Shown here: positions 24,101 through 36,100 of the stretch, piece by piece | Layout of the letters: the number at the start of each line of letters is the position of its first letter | Position numbering within the stretch: the stretch's first letter is position 1 | Assembly: GCA_013398955.1 (NCBI GenBank) | Contig: VWPU01009579.1 | Span: 62,001 to 126,000, forward strand | Direction: 5' to 3' | Source: Callaeas wilsoni | Taxonomy: Eukaryota > Chordata > Aves > Passeriformes > Callaeidae | DNA: 64,000 bases | The notes under the pieces: model-generated | What the model saw: only the letters and a program-made list of their open reading frames with translations | Database searches by the model: none | Told to the model about the DNA's origin: nothing | Position numbers and translations under genes: made by a program

Positions 24101-27100
24101 AAATGTTAAAATTCAATGTTGTTTTAGTTCAAATAGCTCACTTTTTAAGATTTGTTTTATTGGGGAAAAAATGTAACTGATGTGCTTCCATTTGTCTATA
24201 GTAGGTGTGTATTTTCTGTCTAAAGATGATGACCGGTATGTTTAAATATGCCTGGGGATTTCAGCTGCTTAACTGAATGCAGTTTAGTGGATTTGCAGAA
24301 AAGGCTTTTCCTCTGAAAATCTCAAGGACAAGTGAGGTCTCATGGCTGGGACCTTCACAGATCTTCCTCTGTTGTGACTGAGCTTTTAGATAAGATTTGG
24401 TTTAATCTTAGGATTTATGAAGCGCTGCTAACAGCTGCTTAGGGCACTGCTGTTGTGCCACAATCCATTTGGGAATAGCTGGAGCAGACAGCTCCCAGGG
24501 TGGACCTGGGCCATAAAGGAATGATGATGTTTAGTAATGGTTTCTACTTTTGTTGCTGTTTTTCCTTTGGGGCATAAATACTGAATATAAAGTCTAATGC
24601 CATTCCTATTAAGGACTGTATCAGTATGAATACTGATTCAACAATTAAGAGTTGCCTAAAGAGTAAAATTTACAATTCTTTAGCATGTAAAAGGTAGAAA
24701 AACTCTTTCTTTATCATCGTGTTACGGGGCAGGTGTTTTTGACAAATCAGTTTGCATTATCTCTTGCAGTGCTTTATCCTTGTTCTTGGAAATCACCAAA
24801 TTTCATCAATCTTTATAGAATAAATTTTTATTTTATTATTAAATAAATCTAATTAACACTCTCATCTCAATCTGATAGATATTCAAGGCAGGTGTAAAAT
24901 TTACAGGTAGATTTTAAAACAAACAGCATTCTTAAACAATCTGAAATAGTTCTATTACATCTATTCATGTAATATCTTCAGCTATATTTTTTAAAGGGAA
25001 AAAATATTACTTACAATTGTTATCTAATTCAGTATTTCAGCTTTTGTTACTAGAACTTGCTGCTTTAGACACATATTAATTAGATGTGAAGATAATCACT
25101 CAGCTGTCAATTATTCATTTAATAATTTGCATGTATATAAATTTTAATTAAACAGCTTCTAACAAGCCAAGTCCTTTTATGAGACAGCAAGAGAACACAG
25201 TAGTGCTGTGCTGATTTTATTGTCTCTCAGCTGATCTTCTCAACAGCATCCATTTCCTTTGCACAGATACCGAGTAGGAGGGGGCTAATTTCTAAAAATA
25301 CTTCCAAAGGACAATAAACTTCAAATAGAATTCAGCATAATTCAAAAGGTTTTCAGGATTCACTCTTACTTTTTATTATCTTTTCTACTACCTCATTGGA
25401 ACGCAAAGGAGGTAAGAAATACATTAGACGCTTTCACTAATAAAGTGTCTGAACTCAGCCTGGATAAAGTGTTTTGCTACCTCCCCTCTTTTTCTCTCTA
25501 AAATCTCATCCAAGTTTACATTAAAAAAAAAACCCAAATCTTTCTAGAGTAAGGAATGGGTTTGATAAAAACCAGACTAAATGTGGGTTTCCCCATAGCT
25601 TAAAATTTTGCAAAACCAAAGAGAGGGAATTGATCCAAACTCATATGTACATCCTGTGAGACTTAAACAAATTGCCCTAATTTCAGTCCCAAAGATCTGC
25701 TAGAATGGATGTGATTTGAATCAAATCAGATTTCCCCTAAAATGTAATGAACAAAGTTCCTCTACTAACAGGTCAGGCAATTAGAATTTAATGCCAGCTT
25801 GTGATTTTGTGCAAACAGTAACAAACCAAGAAATCACTTGACAAAAATGTGCCGTAATTAAGCTAAAACTAAAACTGTTTCTCTCTAGTGAGGGATAGTA
25901 AAGAATGTAGTTTACCTGCAGTATTCGATGTTACAGGCCGTGCAACAGCTTCTGGCTTAGTTTCACAGAGAAAGTCATCAATGGAGGGGCTCAGGAGGGG
26001 TCTGCTCTCCTGTTGCTCATTCACCAGCTAGCAACAAAGAACCCCAGGTCACAGAGTGTTCTTGAGATGCAAAATTTACAGAAATAAAACATATTCTCAC
26101 AATATCATGTGCTTTATTTTTAATTGTGAGAGTAAGGTATTGCAATTAGAAGATGCATAAATAGCGTTGGGATTAAAATTTAAAAAAGCTTTAGTTACCC
26201 TTTCGGGGCAAAATTATATTCCAGTTTAACAAATCACACAAAAATAAAGCAGCAAGATGATTTTTCCTTAGCAGATATTGCATACTATTGCTTATAGGGC
26301 TAAAGTATAGAGGGCTTGATGCAGCTCCCTCCAAGTCCGTGGTGAAGTTGCCCTTCTCTATCACCACGAGGCTAAGCAGGGCTTTTGGTTTTTTTTGGAA
26401 GTGGCCTTTTTTTCCCCCACAAGTAACATGCTTCCCCACAGAACTTCCACAATAGCATTTCATCTTGCAAATAAGCATTAGCCCATTAAACAATAACCTG
26501 CTGAGACAGGAAACACTTCTCTGCCATACAGCAACATGTGAATGACAGTGGATGGAGCCTGGTGAGTGCATGAACTTCCTGCATGAGTTCTGACTGTGGG
26601 AAGGCTCAGAAAACACTTATTTACGAGCAGTTTTCCATTTTTGATTGCATGAATGCATTGGTGTTCTGCTACCTGACAGAAATCTCTGTATTATGGGCTA
26701 TTTATTGTATTAGGAAAATTAAAAAGACAAAACAGTACAAATCTCAGAAATAAAAGTCTCCTCTTTGCCATCTATCTCTAATTAGAGGATCAAGACCTAA
26801 GCTGAGCTGGAGGAATGTCTGATGGTGTGCCCTGCATTTACTTTATCTTATCTTTATCTGAAAAAATGTTTTCCCACTGTTGCTTTTGTCTGGAGCTCTT
26901 TCAGCTTTATCTCCTCCACTCTTCTTGCTCTTCTGTTCTTTCTCCATTGTTGAATTTTCAAAATTTTCTCTCAGATATGTTTGAATTTTTAAATTTAGGA
27001 TGCTAACATGGACTAAAACTGGCCAAAAAGGGTATTTACTCATCCTCATATTTGTTAAACACTGGCCCTGAGCTACTCCTGCAGCAGGATTATCTCTAAA

Positions 27101-30100
27101 GTTATTACAGCAAACCAGATTAGATTCACTGCTGTTCAGTACTTGATTTCTGTATTGCAAAGCTGCAGCAAAATACTGGAGCTATTGAAATAACAAGTCC
27201 ACTATTTTGATGGACCAACCATTTAAGCTGATATCTAACCCTGACTTGCTGTGTGTGTGCACAAATGCATTTGCCCAAGACCTCAGAGTTTTGCACTAAA
27301 ACACCAATTTCCAGGAGCACCATGGAAGACAGATGAGTGATTGCCTGCCCAGCTGAGTGCAGCACAGCGTGCCAATGTGGGCTCTGAATTTAGGAATCTG
27401 GCAGTGATACTGCCCCAAACCCCAAATGCACGTGCTAACCCCAGACTGCAGACACACCTCACCAGGGACTTCGTCATGGAGACTTCACCTCTGGATTCAC
27501 TGTCCAGGTTGCTGTCTCATTCCAGGCATAGAAGGCACTTCTTTAGTTTGGTAAATCTCAACTCTTGATTGGAAATTATATTTCTATCAACTGCACACCT
27601 TTGGTTTCTGTTATCTCCAGGTCTACAAATTTACCTAATGCTCATATTTAAGACTTATGCAGACCTAATTTTTCTTTTCGTGATTTGGTGACGATCCTTA
27701 TTCATTACTATTTTTGAAAAACATGAATGTGGATGCCATAAGTTTTTTCCAAACTACTTTTAGTATTTTAAAATTTTATCCAGATACCAGCAAAAATTGC
27801 TTGTATCTATTTTCCTTTTTGCATTTAAACAGCATAAAGAAAAGTCCTAGACCATTTGGAGAGGCACAGGAGGGAAGAAAGAAGAGGCAGATTCTGTAGG
27901 AATCACTGTAAATATAAAAACTTCGTAGGAAATACTCTGTCTCTGTATCTATAAGACTTTCAATAGGGTACATAATCACATAAGATTTGGATGCTTATTA
28001 AGTTTCCCATTATATTCCATGGAAATTTTCTTTCATGGGAAAGAATGAGGGAAGGATGAAATGAAGAAAGATTATAAGAACCAAAGCACCCAAGATCACT
28101 CCTTGCTGACAGTGAAGAATGGAAATCTGAAGACCAACTGGAAAGGCAATTTGTTGCCCAAACCTGCTGCAAAGGTCAGGGGATTAAACTCTGGGAAGAC
28201 CAGAAATAATGCTAAGAATCAGAGTCACAGAGGGGAAGGAGACAAGAATCAATAAAGATCTGAATTTTTCCAAGGTCTAACTGAAGTATGAGGTCTGATA
28301 ATTTTTTTTTCTTTTCAAAGATGGTACTCATGTCCTTACAATTTTCTTTACTGCATTTATTAGATTTATTACATTTTAAAGGAAGACTAAAAGAGTTTGA
28401 CTTGCTTAAGCTAACAGTAGTTACCTTAAGCTAACTACAGAGTAGGAATGTACTTATTCTTCATGTACACATGAAGGGAGAGTGGTCAGATGACACTGGA
28501 AGAGCAAAGTTGTTTCAGCTATAGAGAAATGTTGTCCCAATAACAGAGTTTTAAACTGTGCATGACTGCATCTGGTCTGGCAATTAAAAGAACTGAACTA
28601 TCACAGCAGCGAACTGTGTGAACAGTATTTTTTCTCTTACTGTAGGGGGACGAAATACCCACCTATTTAAAATGGCTTTTGCCAAGCCTTCTACATCACC
28701 ATTTATGATGTGACTGCTTTTGAGGAGTGACCCAGAGGATCCCTCCTAGTACTGTGTCCTATGCTCCCATGGCTAAGGACTAGAAGCTGTAGGAATGTCT
28801 TATTGAAAGGTTTGTTCCTGTGAAAAATAATCTACTTTCAACTCAAATATTTTTATCAAAACAGATAGCAAAAAGATGACCATGTCTACTAATTCTCAAT
28901 AAACACAAACTACGTATGTATAGCAATAGAAAATATTGGAAAAATACTATTTTGATGTGAAGCAGACATTTAATGATGAATTAAGACTTACAAGTTAGAG
29001 TGCCATGAGATGATATTTTTTCTGCAGAGAAGTGGGCAGCAGGATAGGTTTCCGACATTACTCTGTAAGAAATGCCACTTTTCAAGCCCTTGGCCTCACA
29101 TCTGGAATTTCATTTTGCTGCCTCATATACTGTACCAAATTTATCCCTTGCTTAATACTGCTCAAGTTATTAGAGTTATATCAGGCATGAATTTGGAGTA
29201 GTGCATAAAAGATTTATGAGATGAAAACTATGATCTATATTAAACCAATAACTTGTGATTCGCAGGCACCTTTCAGGTCAAAAATCACAGAATGCCTTAA
29301 AACATTCATGAATCAAGCCTGGCACCAGGGTAGAGCTGAGTATTATCTATGTATTGCAGATGAGGGAAGCAAAGTGAAATTAGGAAAGTCACCCAGCATC
29401 TCTGGGTGCTGGAGAAGCAGCACTGGGGGCAGGAGCCAGGCGGCCGACCCCGCACCGGATTTATGCGCCCAGTATCTGTACACACACCAAGTGGTGCAGA
29501 CTCAGCCTGCCAAAGTGGGGGTTTCTCAGTAGTAATTTGGCCAGTGGGTGCCATAAATTCTCATAATGTCTTTAGGAACTTTAATTTTCTTTATAAAATT
29601 CACTTTAATTAAAGAAGAAGCCCACGCACTCCCTTAATTGAGGGATATGTGAAATCTGTGGAGGCTGATATTCCCTACTACCAACACATCTGAAGAGACT
29701 CATCCATAGTATAAGATACTCCTAAATTCAAATGAGTCTTCTGGGAACAGCACAACAGAAAAAAGTGGTTTTATTACCCCAGTACTGCCACTGGAATATT
29801 TAATTCCAAACAGCATGTAAGTGGGGCTTCTGGGTGCTTTGGGAGAGATACTGGGAGAGTCAAAACTGTCTGATATCAGCCCCACTGCTCCAAAATACTC
29901 AAAGCAAGGACCATTTAGCAGCGACTAAGCTATGGTCCTTCCATCCCATTTTATATATCCTCTTACAGCATTCTTGATCTTGATCTGTTTGCAGTGCACA
30001 GAGCATGCTGGTTTGTTTCTTTTTTAAAATTTTACTAGGGCATAAAATAATGCTAGTCTTTAAGATAAATTATTTAGACTCTAAATTGGGAGGGTTTCCA

Positions 30101-33100
30101 GTCAGGCATGGGCAGCTAATTAGCACCTATGTTTTGAGCACAGAGTGAACTAGTTCTCTTAAATTAAGTGCCTAAATTCCCTCCATGCTCAATAGGGAGA
30201 GATAAATGCCTAGAAAAGCAACTCCAGAGGGAGATTGTGCCTGCCCAATTTAGGTTGTCCCTCAGGAGGCTCTCAAAGGCACCTAGCTTTCCCCTGGCTA
30301 TATACAGGATTTATTTGAGAAGGACTGGCTCAAGAGGCATCTAAAATTTAGATGTAATTTGCTACCAAAGTGGGTTGGATTGGATTTTGGATTGGATCCA
30401 TTTTGTTGGCTGAGCCTGGTTGAATCACTCATGGCACTAATTTAGGAAACTCCAAACTACTACTGGGTAATCCCCTGTACAGTTCAGCAGCAAAGCTGCT
30501 CCTGGGCACTGAGGCTTCTCCTGTTCTGCCCACTCAGTGTGGTGAGAGTGTGGCTGGGCTGCATCAGAGACGTGAGCTGCTCCAGAAGGCTCTGAGAGTG
30601 GTAATGAACGTGTGGTCATGAACATGGGAGAAGGCAGGAGACATTTAACTCAGATTTTCTACTGGGAAAATTATATTTTTGAACCTTGCTCTGAGAAACT
30701 TGTCTGCTCTTTGGGGGACACTGGACAAACAGGTAAAAGAGTCAGACCGAGTCCAGCAGCTTGTAAGTGCTATGCTTAGGCAGAGACACCAGCTGGTTTC
30801 AATCACTAATTATTTTTATGATACAATGGTTTCCTGATAGGTTCTCTGCACACACCTGCCACCTCACAATCTTTGGTGGCACTCACTGGGATAAGAGGAA
30901 ACAAATCAATTGATTTCTACTACCTGACTCTTTCTAAAAATTCAGATAAATGGGAACCACAACTAGGAACGTAGGTTATTGTTTTCTAGAGCATAACTGG
31001 AAGTCTTGGCCTGCAGTTGTGTCTGTGGATCATTATCTTGGCAGGATAAGAACTGGAAGACCTTTCCTGGTTGCAGAGGGATGTTTGGAGAGGGAACTCC
31101 TGACAAAATCAGTGGTCTCGTGATAAAAGTTAAATTGCATGAGTTTTGTTTTTCTTCTTTTCTCGCTTTTCTAGTATGTTTGTAAAGATTTCACAATCAA
31201 AATTACTGCTTCACAATCAAAATTACACACTTTATTTACTCTTGTGTAGGGAGTGTGATTACTTCTTGGTTTTTTGCCCCATCCTTGTGCCAGAGTGATA
31301 CATTAACTTCTCTCTGTCACTCTACTATGAATGTATGTCCCAGTGAAGCTGACATGAGAGCCAAATATCTGGTTTTTACCAGAAGAGATAATCGATTCAC
31401 GTGGCACATGGTTTAACTGACTTCCACCTCACGTGAATTGTGGGAAGCTCTAACACTGAGATGAGTTCATGGCACCCTTGCAAAGAGCACTTTGGTGCTG
31501 CTGCCTCTCTGAAGACCAGCCCTGCTCACCAGGGGATAACCAGGGCTCTGTTGCCAGGCAGTAGGACGTGCAGGAGTGGCCTGTGAATCAGAGGTGACAA
31601 TCTCTTACCTGAAATCACACAAACCAAATCACCCCCAGGGCTTCACGCAAACACAGTCAGGGTTTGGCAGAGAAGCTGTGGGAGGATTGCCACAGACACC
31701 GCACTGGATATTTGAATTCATGTGCCAGCTGTGCTGTTTAAAGCCTTTGCTTATGTTGCACTCCATAAAGAGCAGTTGCACTGCTGGGTGACAGCTCTTG
31801 CTGTACTCTGTGTCACACCACACCCTGCCTGTGTTTCCACGTGCTGACCTGTACAAGTTAGGGTGTATTGTTGCAAGGTAAAATCAAACACCCCACAGTT
31901 CAATATCTCCTTCCCTCTGTTCAGCCTGGTCTGGCTAAAGGAGGTTTAACATGGGAGTTGTGTCTGGCTCCTGCATTTTTGGCCTGGCTCCAGCAAAGCA
32001 CTTAAACATGCTCTGCAAAACTCAGGGTTAAGCACGTGCTTAACTGTCCTGCTGGATCAGAGCCATGGGGGAAGAGGAGGAAAGTTGCTCGTGTCATATT
32101 TTAACTGTGACTGACAGTTTGGCCTTCACCCATGCAGAAATGGGATTTATTGTAAGTCTGCCTGTTGCCCTCATGCCTGCACGCTCCATGAACTTTTTTA
32201 AGTTAAAGGAAGCTGTTATCTAAAACAGAGTGCCTCCCCCTCCTGGGTGTTAGAAGATTTTATTTATCATTTGGCCATGAGTTTTCTTTGTGGTGTTACC
32301 TGGTGATTTCTGTTTTAGCCTTTCCCCTGTCCCATATCATTATCTAGGCTGAACAACAGTGATCAAAGACAACATTTTGTCATCGTCATAGATAATTTGA
32401 GATCCTGGCTGTATCTTTGCATATGGGCTGTAATTGCTGGAAAGCCACATGGATTTTTCTTGTCCTCTCTGTGAATTTTTCTTTTCAAACAAAGTTCTGT
32501 AGCATATCTAGAGTTAGGCTGTGGTTTTGGATGTGTTACTGTGGCTAGTCATAGGAACCAAATCATAAGTTCTTGTTATACGGCCTTTCCCTGTCGTGGC
32601 GTGTCTGGTTGCTTTGGGATGTTCTCAGCAGATTGGAGAGCTGGAAACCCATAAGCTGTTTGTGAATTGCAATTCAGTACCACAGCTTCACTCAAAAACC
32701 AGCAAGTTCAGTGAATCTAGAACTGCAGCATGTGGTTTGCAACTCTTTAACAGGACAGTATATTCATACTTAGAGTATTCATGGATGAAGAGCCAAGAAG
32801 TTTCTGAAAAGTAACTCTTACTAATTAATATAAAAACCAGAGATAACTAGTATATTATATTATTCACAAAAAAAGTTTGTCTAATATTTCTGTCCTTAAG
32901 GAATAGTAAGGAATTTTATAGTGTCTGAAACTGTATGGTTAATTTTTTTACTTTATTAAAAAAACTACACCATCAATTCCCATGGTAATTTCAAAGTAAA
33001 ATTGTTATTTCATGGAAAAATGTATTTAATTTATGTACAGAGAAATCTACATAACTTTAGGAAAGCAGCCAGTTTGTGACTTTTAAGCATATTGTCAAGG

Positions 33101-36100
33101 CAATTTTATTGTACTCATGAGAATATTTCTGCTGAAAATATGCATACAGCCCTAAAAGCAATAAGTGTTGAGCAATATTTAACTTAGAGGTAAAGAACCA
33201 ATTAATATTTGTACTGCTAAGCATGCATTTATTCATTTTTGTGTTTCTTTTTTTGCTCTTCATGTATTTACCCTGTCCTAATAATAGATGAAAAAGAGTT
33301 ATCAGTAGGACTTTGGATGTGTCCCCTGATAAACTACTCAAAGCTTTTATAATAAATCAGATTCGAGATGTATAGAACACACTGCTAATGAATTTATCAT
33401 GAATTCCTTATAAAAAATAAAAAAGTAGGATCTCAAGCGTAGTCATCTTACTATCAGTGAGGAAATTGCTTCTGTTTTTAGAGGGCAGATTGGAATGTAC
33501 AGCGAATTCTTGTGGTCCAGACGCTGATAATGACAATAATTAAAACTGGCATGATTTTTGCCCTTTTTTTCACCTGAATGTATTTCACTTAGTTAAAATG
33601 GAGTGAATTCCGGTTTAGGTTGGTGTAACAGAGAAGGGAAGTTAATTACATCCACTGCAGCATCCCACCATTCTGTTATAAAGTTATCGAGAAAACATTT
33701 ATGGAGTGGGCTGGAAGTCAGTGCAAGCCTAATGCTAAGAAGCTTAAAATGAACATGATTGATTCAAATGGGTCTGTTAACTTTATATGGAAAACTGTGA
33801 TTATGCAATCAAATTCATGTAGTGAGCCCTTGATACACACATCAGAAAATCTTCTAACAACATGGGGAGCTGAATATTAGCTATCTTTAATCTGTTTCCT
33901 TTATAAAATTTAATGGAAGCATTTAAAAATCTCCTGTTAGAGATTAAAAAAAAATCCAAACAACCCACCAAAACCCACAAAAAAATCCCAGAACAAAGCA
34001 AATATAAAATAAGCCTAACAAAGCAAGCAAGAAAAGAAAACTAAACCTAAGCAAAAACATACCACCACCACCAGAATAAGTAAATAAATACATACATACA
34101 TACATGTATAAAAGCAAATGAAAACCAAAACACAAAACAGTGGAATTTAGGCAGTGGAAATGTTTGAGTATTTTATTCACAAGCCCTTAAGCAAATATAA
34201 CTGTGCTAAGATCAACTAAGTATTGGCATGCAAATGAAGTTCACAAAAAAAAGACGTTCCTACTCTGAATACTAATACCTTATAGACCATAAAAAAGCCT
34301 TAAGCATCCGGTGGAGTTAATTGGGGTGTAGTCATGAAACATCTCTCTTTTTCTGACGTGTGCTGTAGCCTGCATTTCTCACAGGCGAGGATGAATTTCA
34401 GCATGGTTCTTACAATGTAACTCCAGCTTTTAAAATTTCTTCTTTTCAAATCAAATTCTGAACCCTAAGTGTTCTGTAGGTTAACTTTTTAAATTTTAAG
34501 TGCTCGAGATCAAAACTGTGCTCTGAGCAATGCCTGTGTGGGTCCTGTAAATTCTAAGTAGGCAGCTCCTGTATTTTTCAGTTACAAGCAGAAGTCAGGA
34601 ACAGCTTTCAAGATGTACTTTGCATTTCTTTTTCCTATTGGTGACGTTTTCATGGACTCCCATTTCTGTTCCATATAACTCCAGAGTATATTTGCCACAG
34701 GGTTGTCATGGATGTGAATCCCTTCCTGCAGGTCTTTCTTTCTGTTATCTTTTTAGGGATCCTACAATGAGCAGCTTTCCAACTTGTGTACTCTAATAAG
34801 GAATCTAAATTAGTTGTGATGGATCTGGAACAAATAACTCCTGTGACATTGTGAGATTTCTTTTGTTTTTGCTGGAAAAGCATTTAAGCATGAACTTTTC
34901 TACTGCTCAATAAAGCAGTTAATCATATTTTAAAGTATAAGTCTGGGTCGAAGTATGTGCTTGAATCAGATCCTTTGAAGTTCACTGACCTGTAGTAAAT
35001 TGGGAATTTCACAGCTGACTGCACAATTAAACTTTGACTTCAGGGCATATTTAGGTTTAAATTTCTCATTAGAAAGTAGTTCTAAAGAAAGATTTTTTTC
35101 TCCTGACAAATATAAAACTGTGAAGAGGTTAAACAAAAATTTTATTTTGCAATTAAAACCAAATTTATGCATTTGGTTATACGTCTAATTATTTCTCTGC
35201 TTCAGGTAGAAGTAATTGGTTCATAGCTTAATATCCAGGTAATCTTTGAACCTTCAGCAAGCTTTCTTACACGTTTCCTAGGTTCCATTCAAATGAAAAA
35301 AAACCCTTTTTTTCATTTGTCCCAGTCTCTTATGAATTATCTTTAAAAAGATAAAGGAAGATGGCAAGATGAATAGAGTTATATTCTACAAAATCCTATT
35401 AGAACTGAAAGATCACTCTCTTGATGCTTAAAGTATTAAATTTGGCAACTACTGAATCCTTTTTCACACCAGTAAGTGTGAAGAAAAGGACTTTTATGGA
35501 AGGTAATTGATACAGGAAGACAGGATTACAAAAAATAGATACTGAAAGGTCTATTCAATTTCCAGGAATACCCCTCTGCTTACTGTAGCACCCTCATTAC
35601 TGCTGGAATGGTGATTGAGATTCCCAGTTGCCATATACTGCCACAGCCCCACAGGAGTCTGCAGTACTTTTTTGGTTCATGTTATCTGAAGATTTGCCTC
35701 CAGATCTGATGATATAAAACCATATCTGATGATATAAAATAATCTGTGAATTGGAAACTTCATTTAATACTGTGAATTCACAGTATTTATGTCAAGACAT
35801 AGGTGTCATATTTTACAATCTTGGCTTTGCTAGGAGCATTACAATGAAATGGGACTACTTATCTGTCTTGTTCTGTGCTGGATATGTTTTTACCATTTTC
35901 CAGAGGAAGAGAGCAAAGAGACATATTTTAAATTACAAATTCAGGGGCCTATGTACATTATCACTATCAAAAAGCAGATTTAGAGACTCTTTGTGTATCA
36001 GATTCCAATTATGCTTCCTGTGGAGTCTGTGTCCACAGTCAGACATAATTAATCCTCCATTCATCAAGCATTTTGGAAATGGGGGATTTCACTTTTGTTT

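Noticed and set aside
26191..26616. 141-codon open frame on the minus strand just upstream of the exon at 25916-26027
   Set aside because: No similarity to PEX5L or another family known to me, and not needed for the reading frame. The upstream coding exon is at 37954-38058.
29290..29420. Possible MIR-like remnant (GCAGATGAGGGAAGCAAAGT)
   Set aside because: Only one short block resembles the family core, so it is not reported as a feature.
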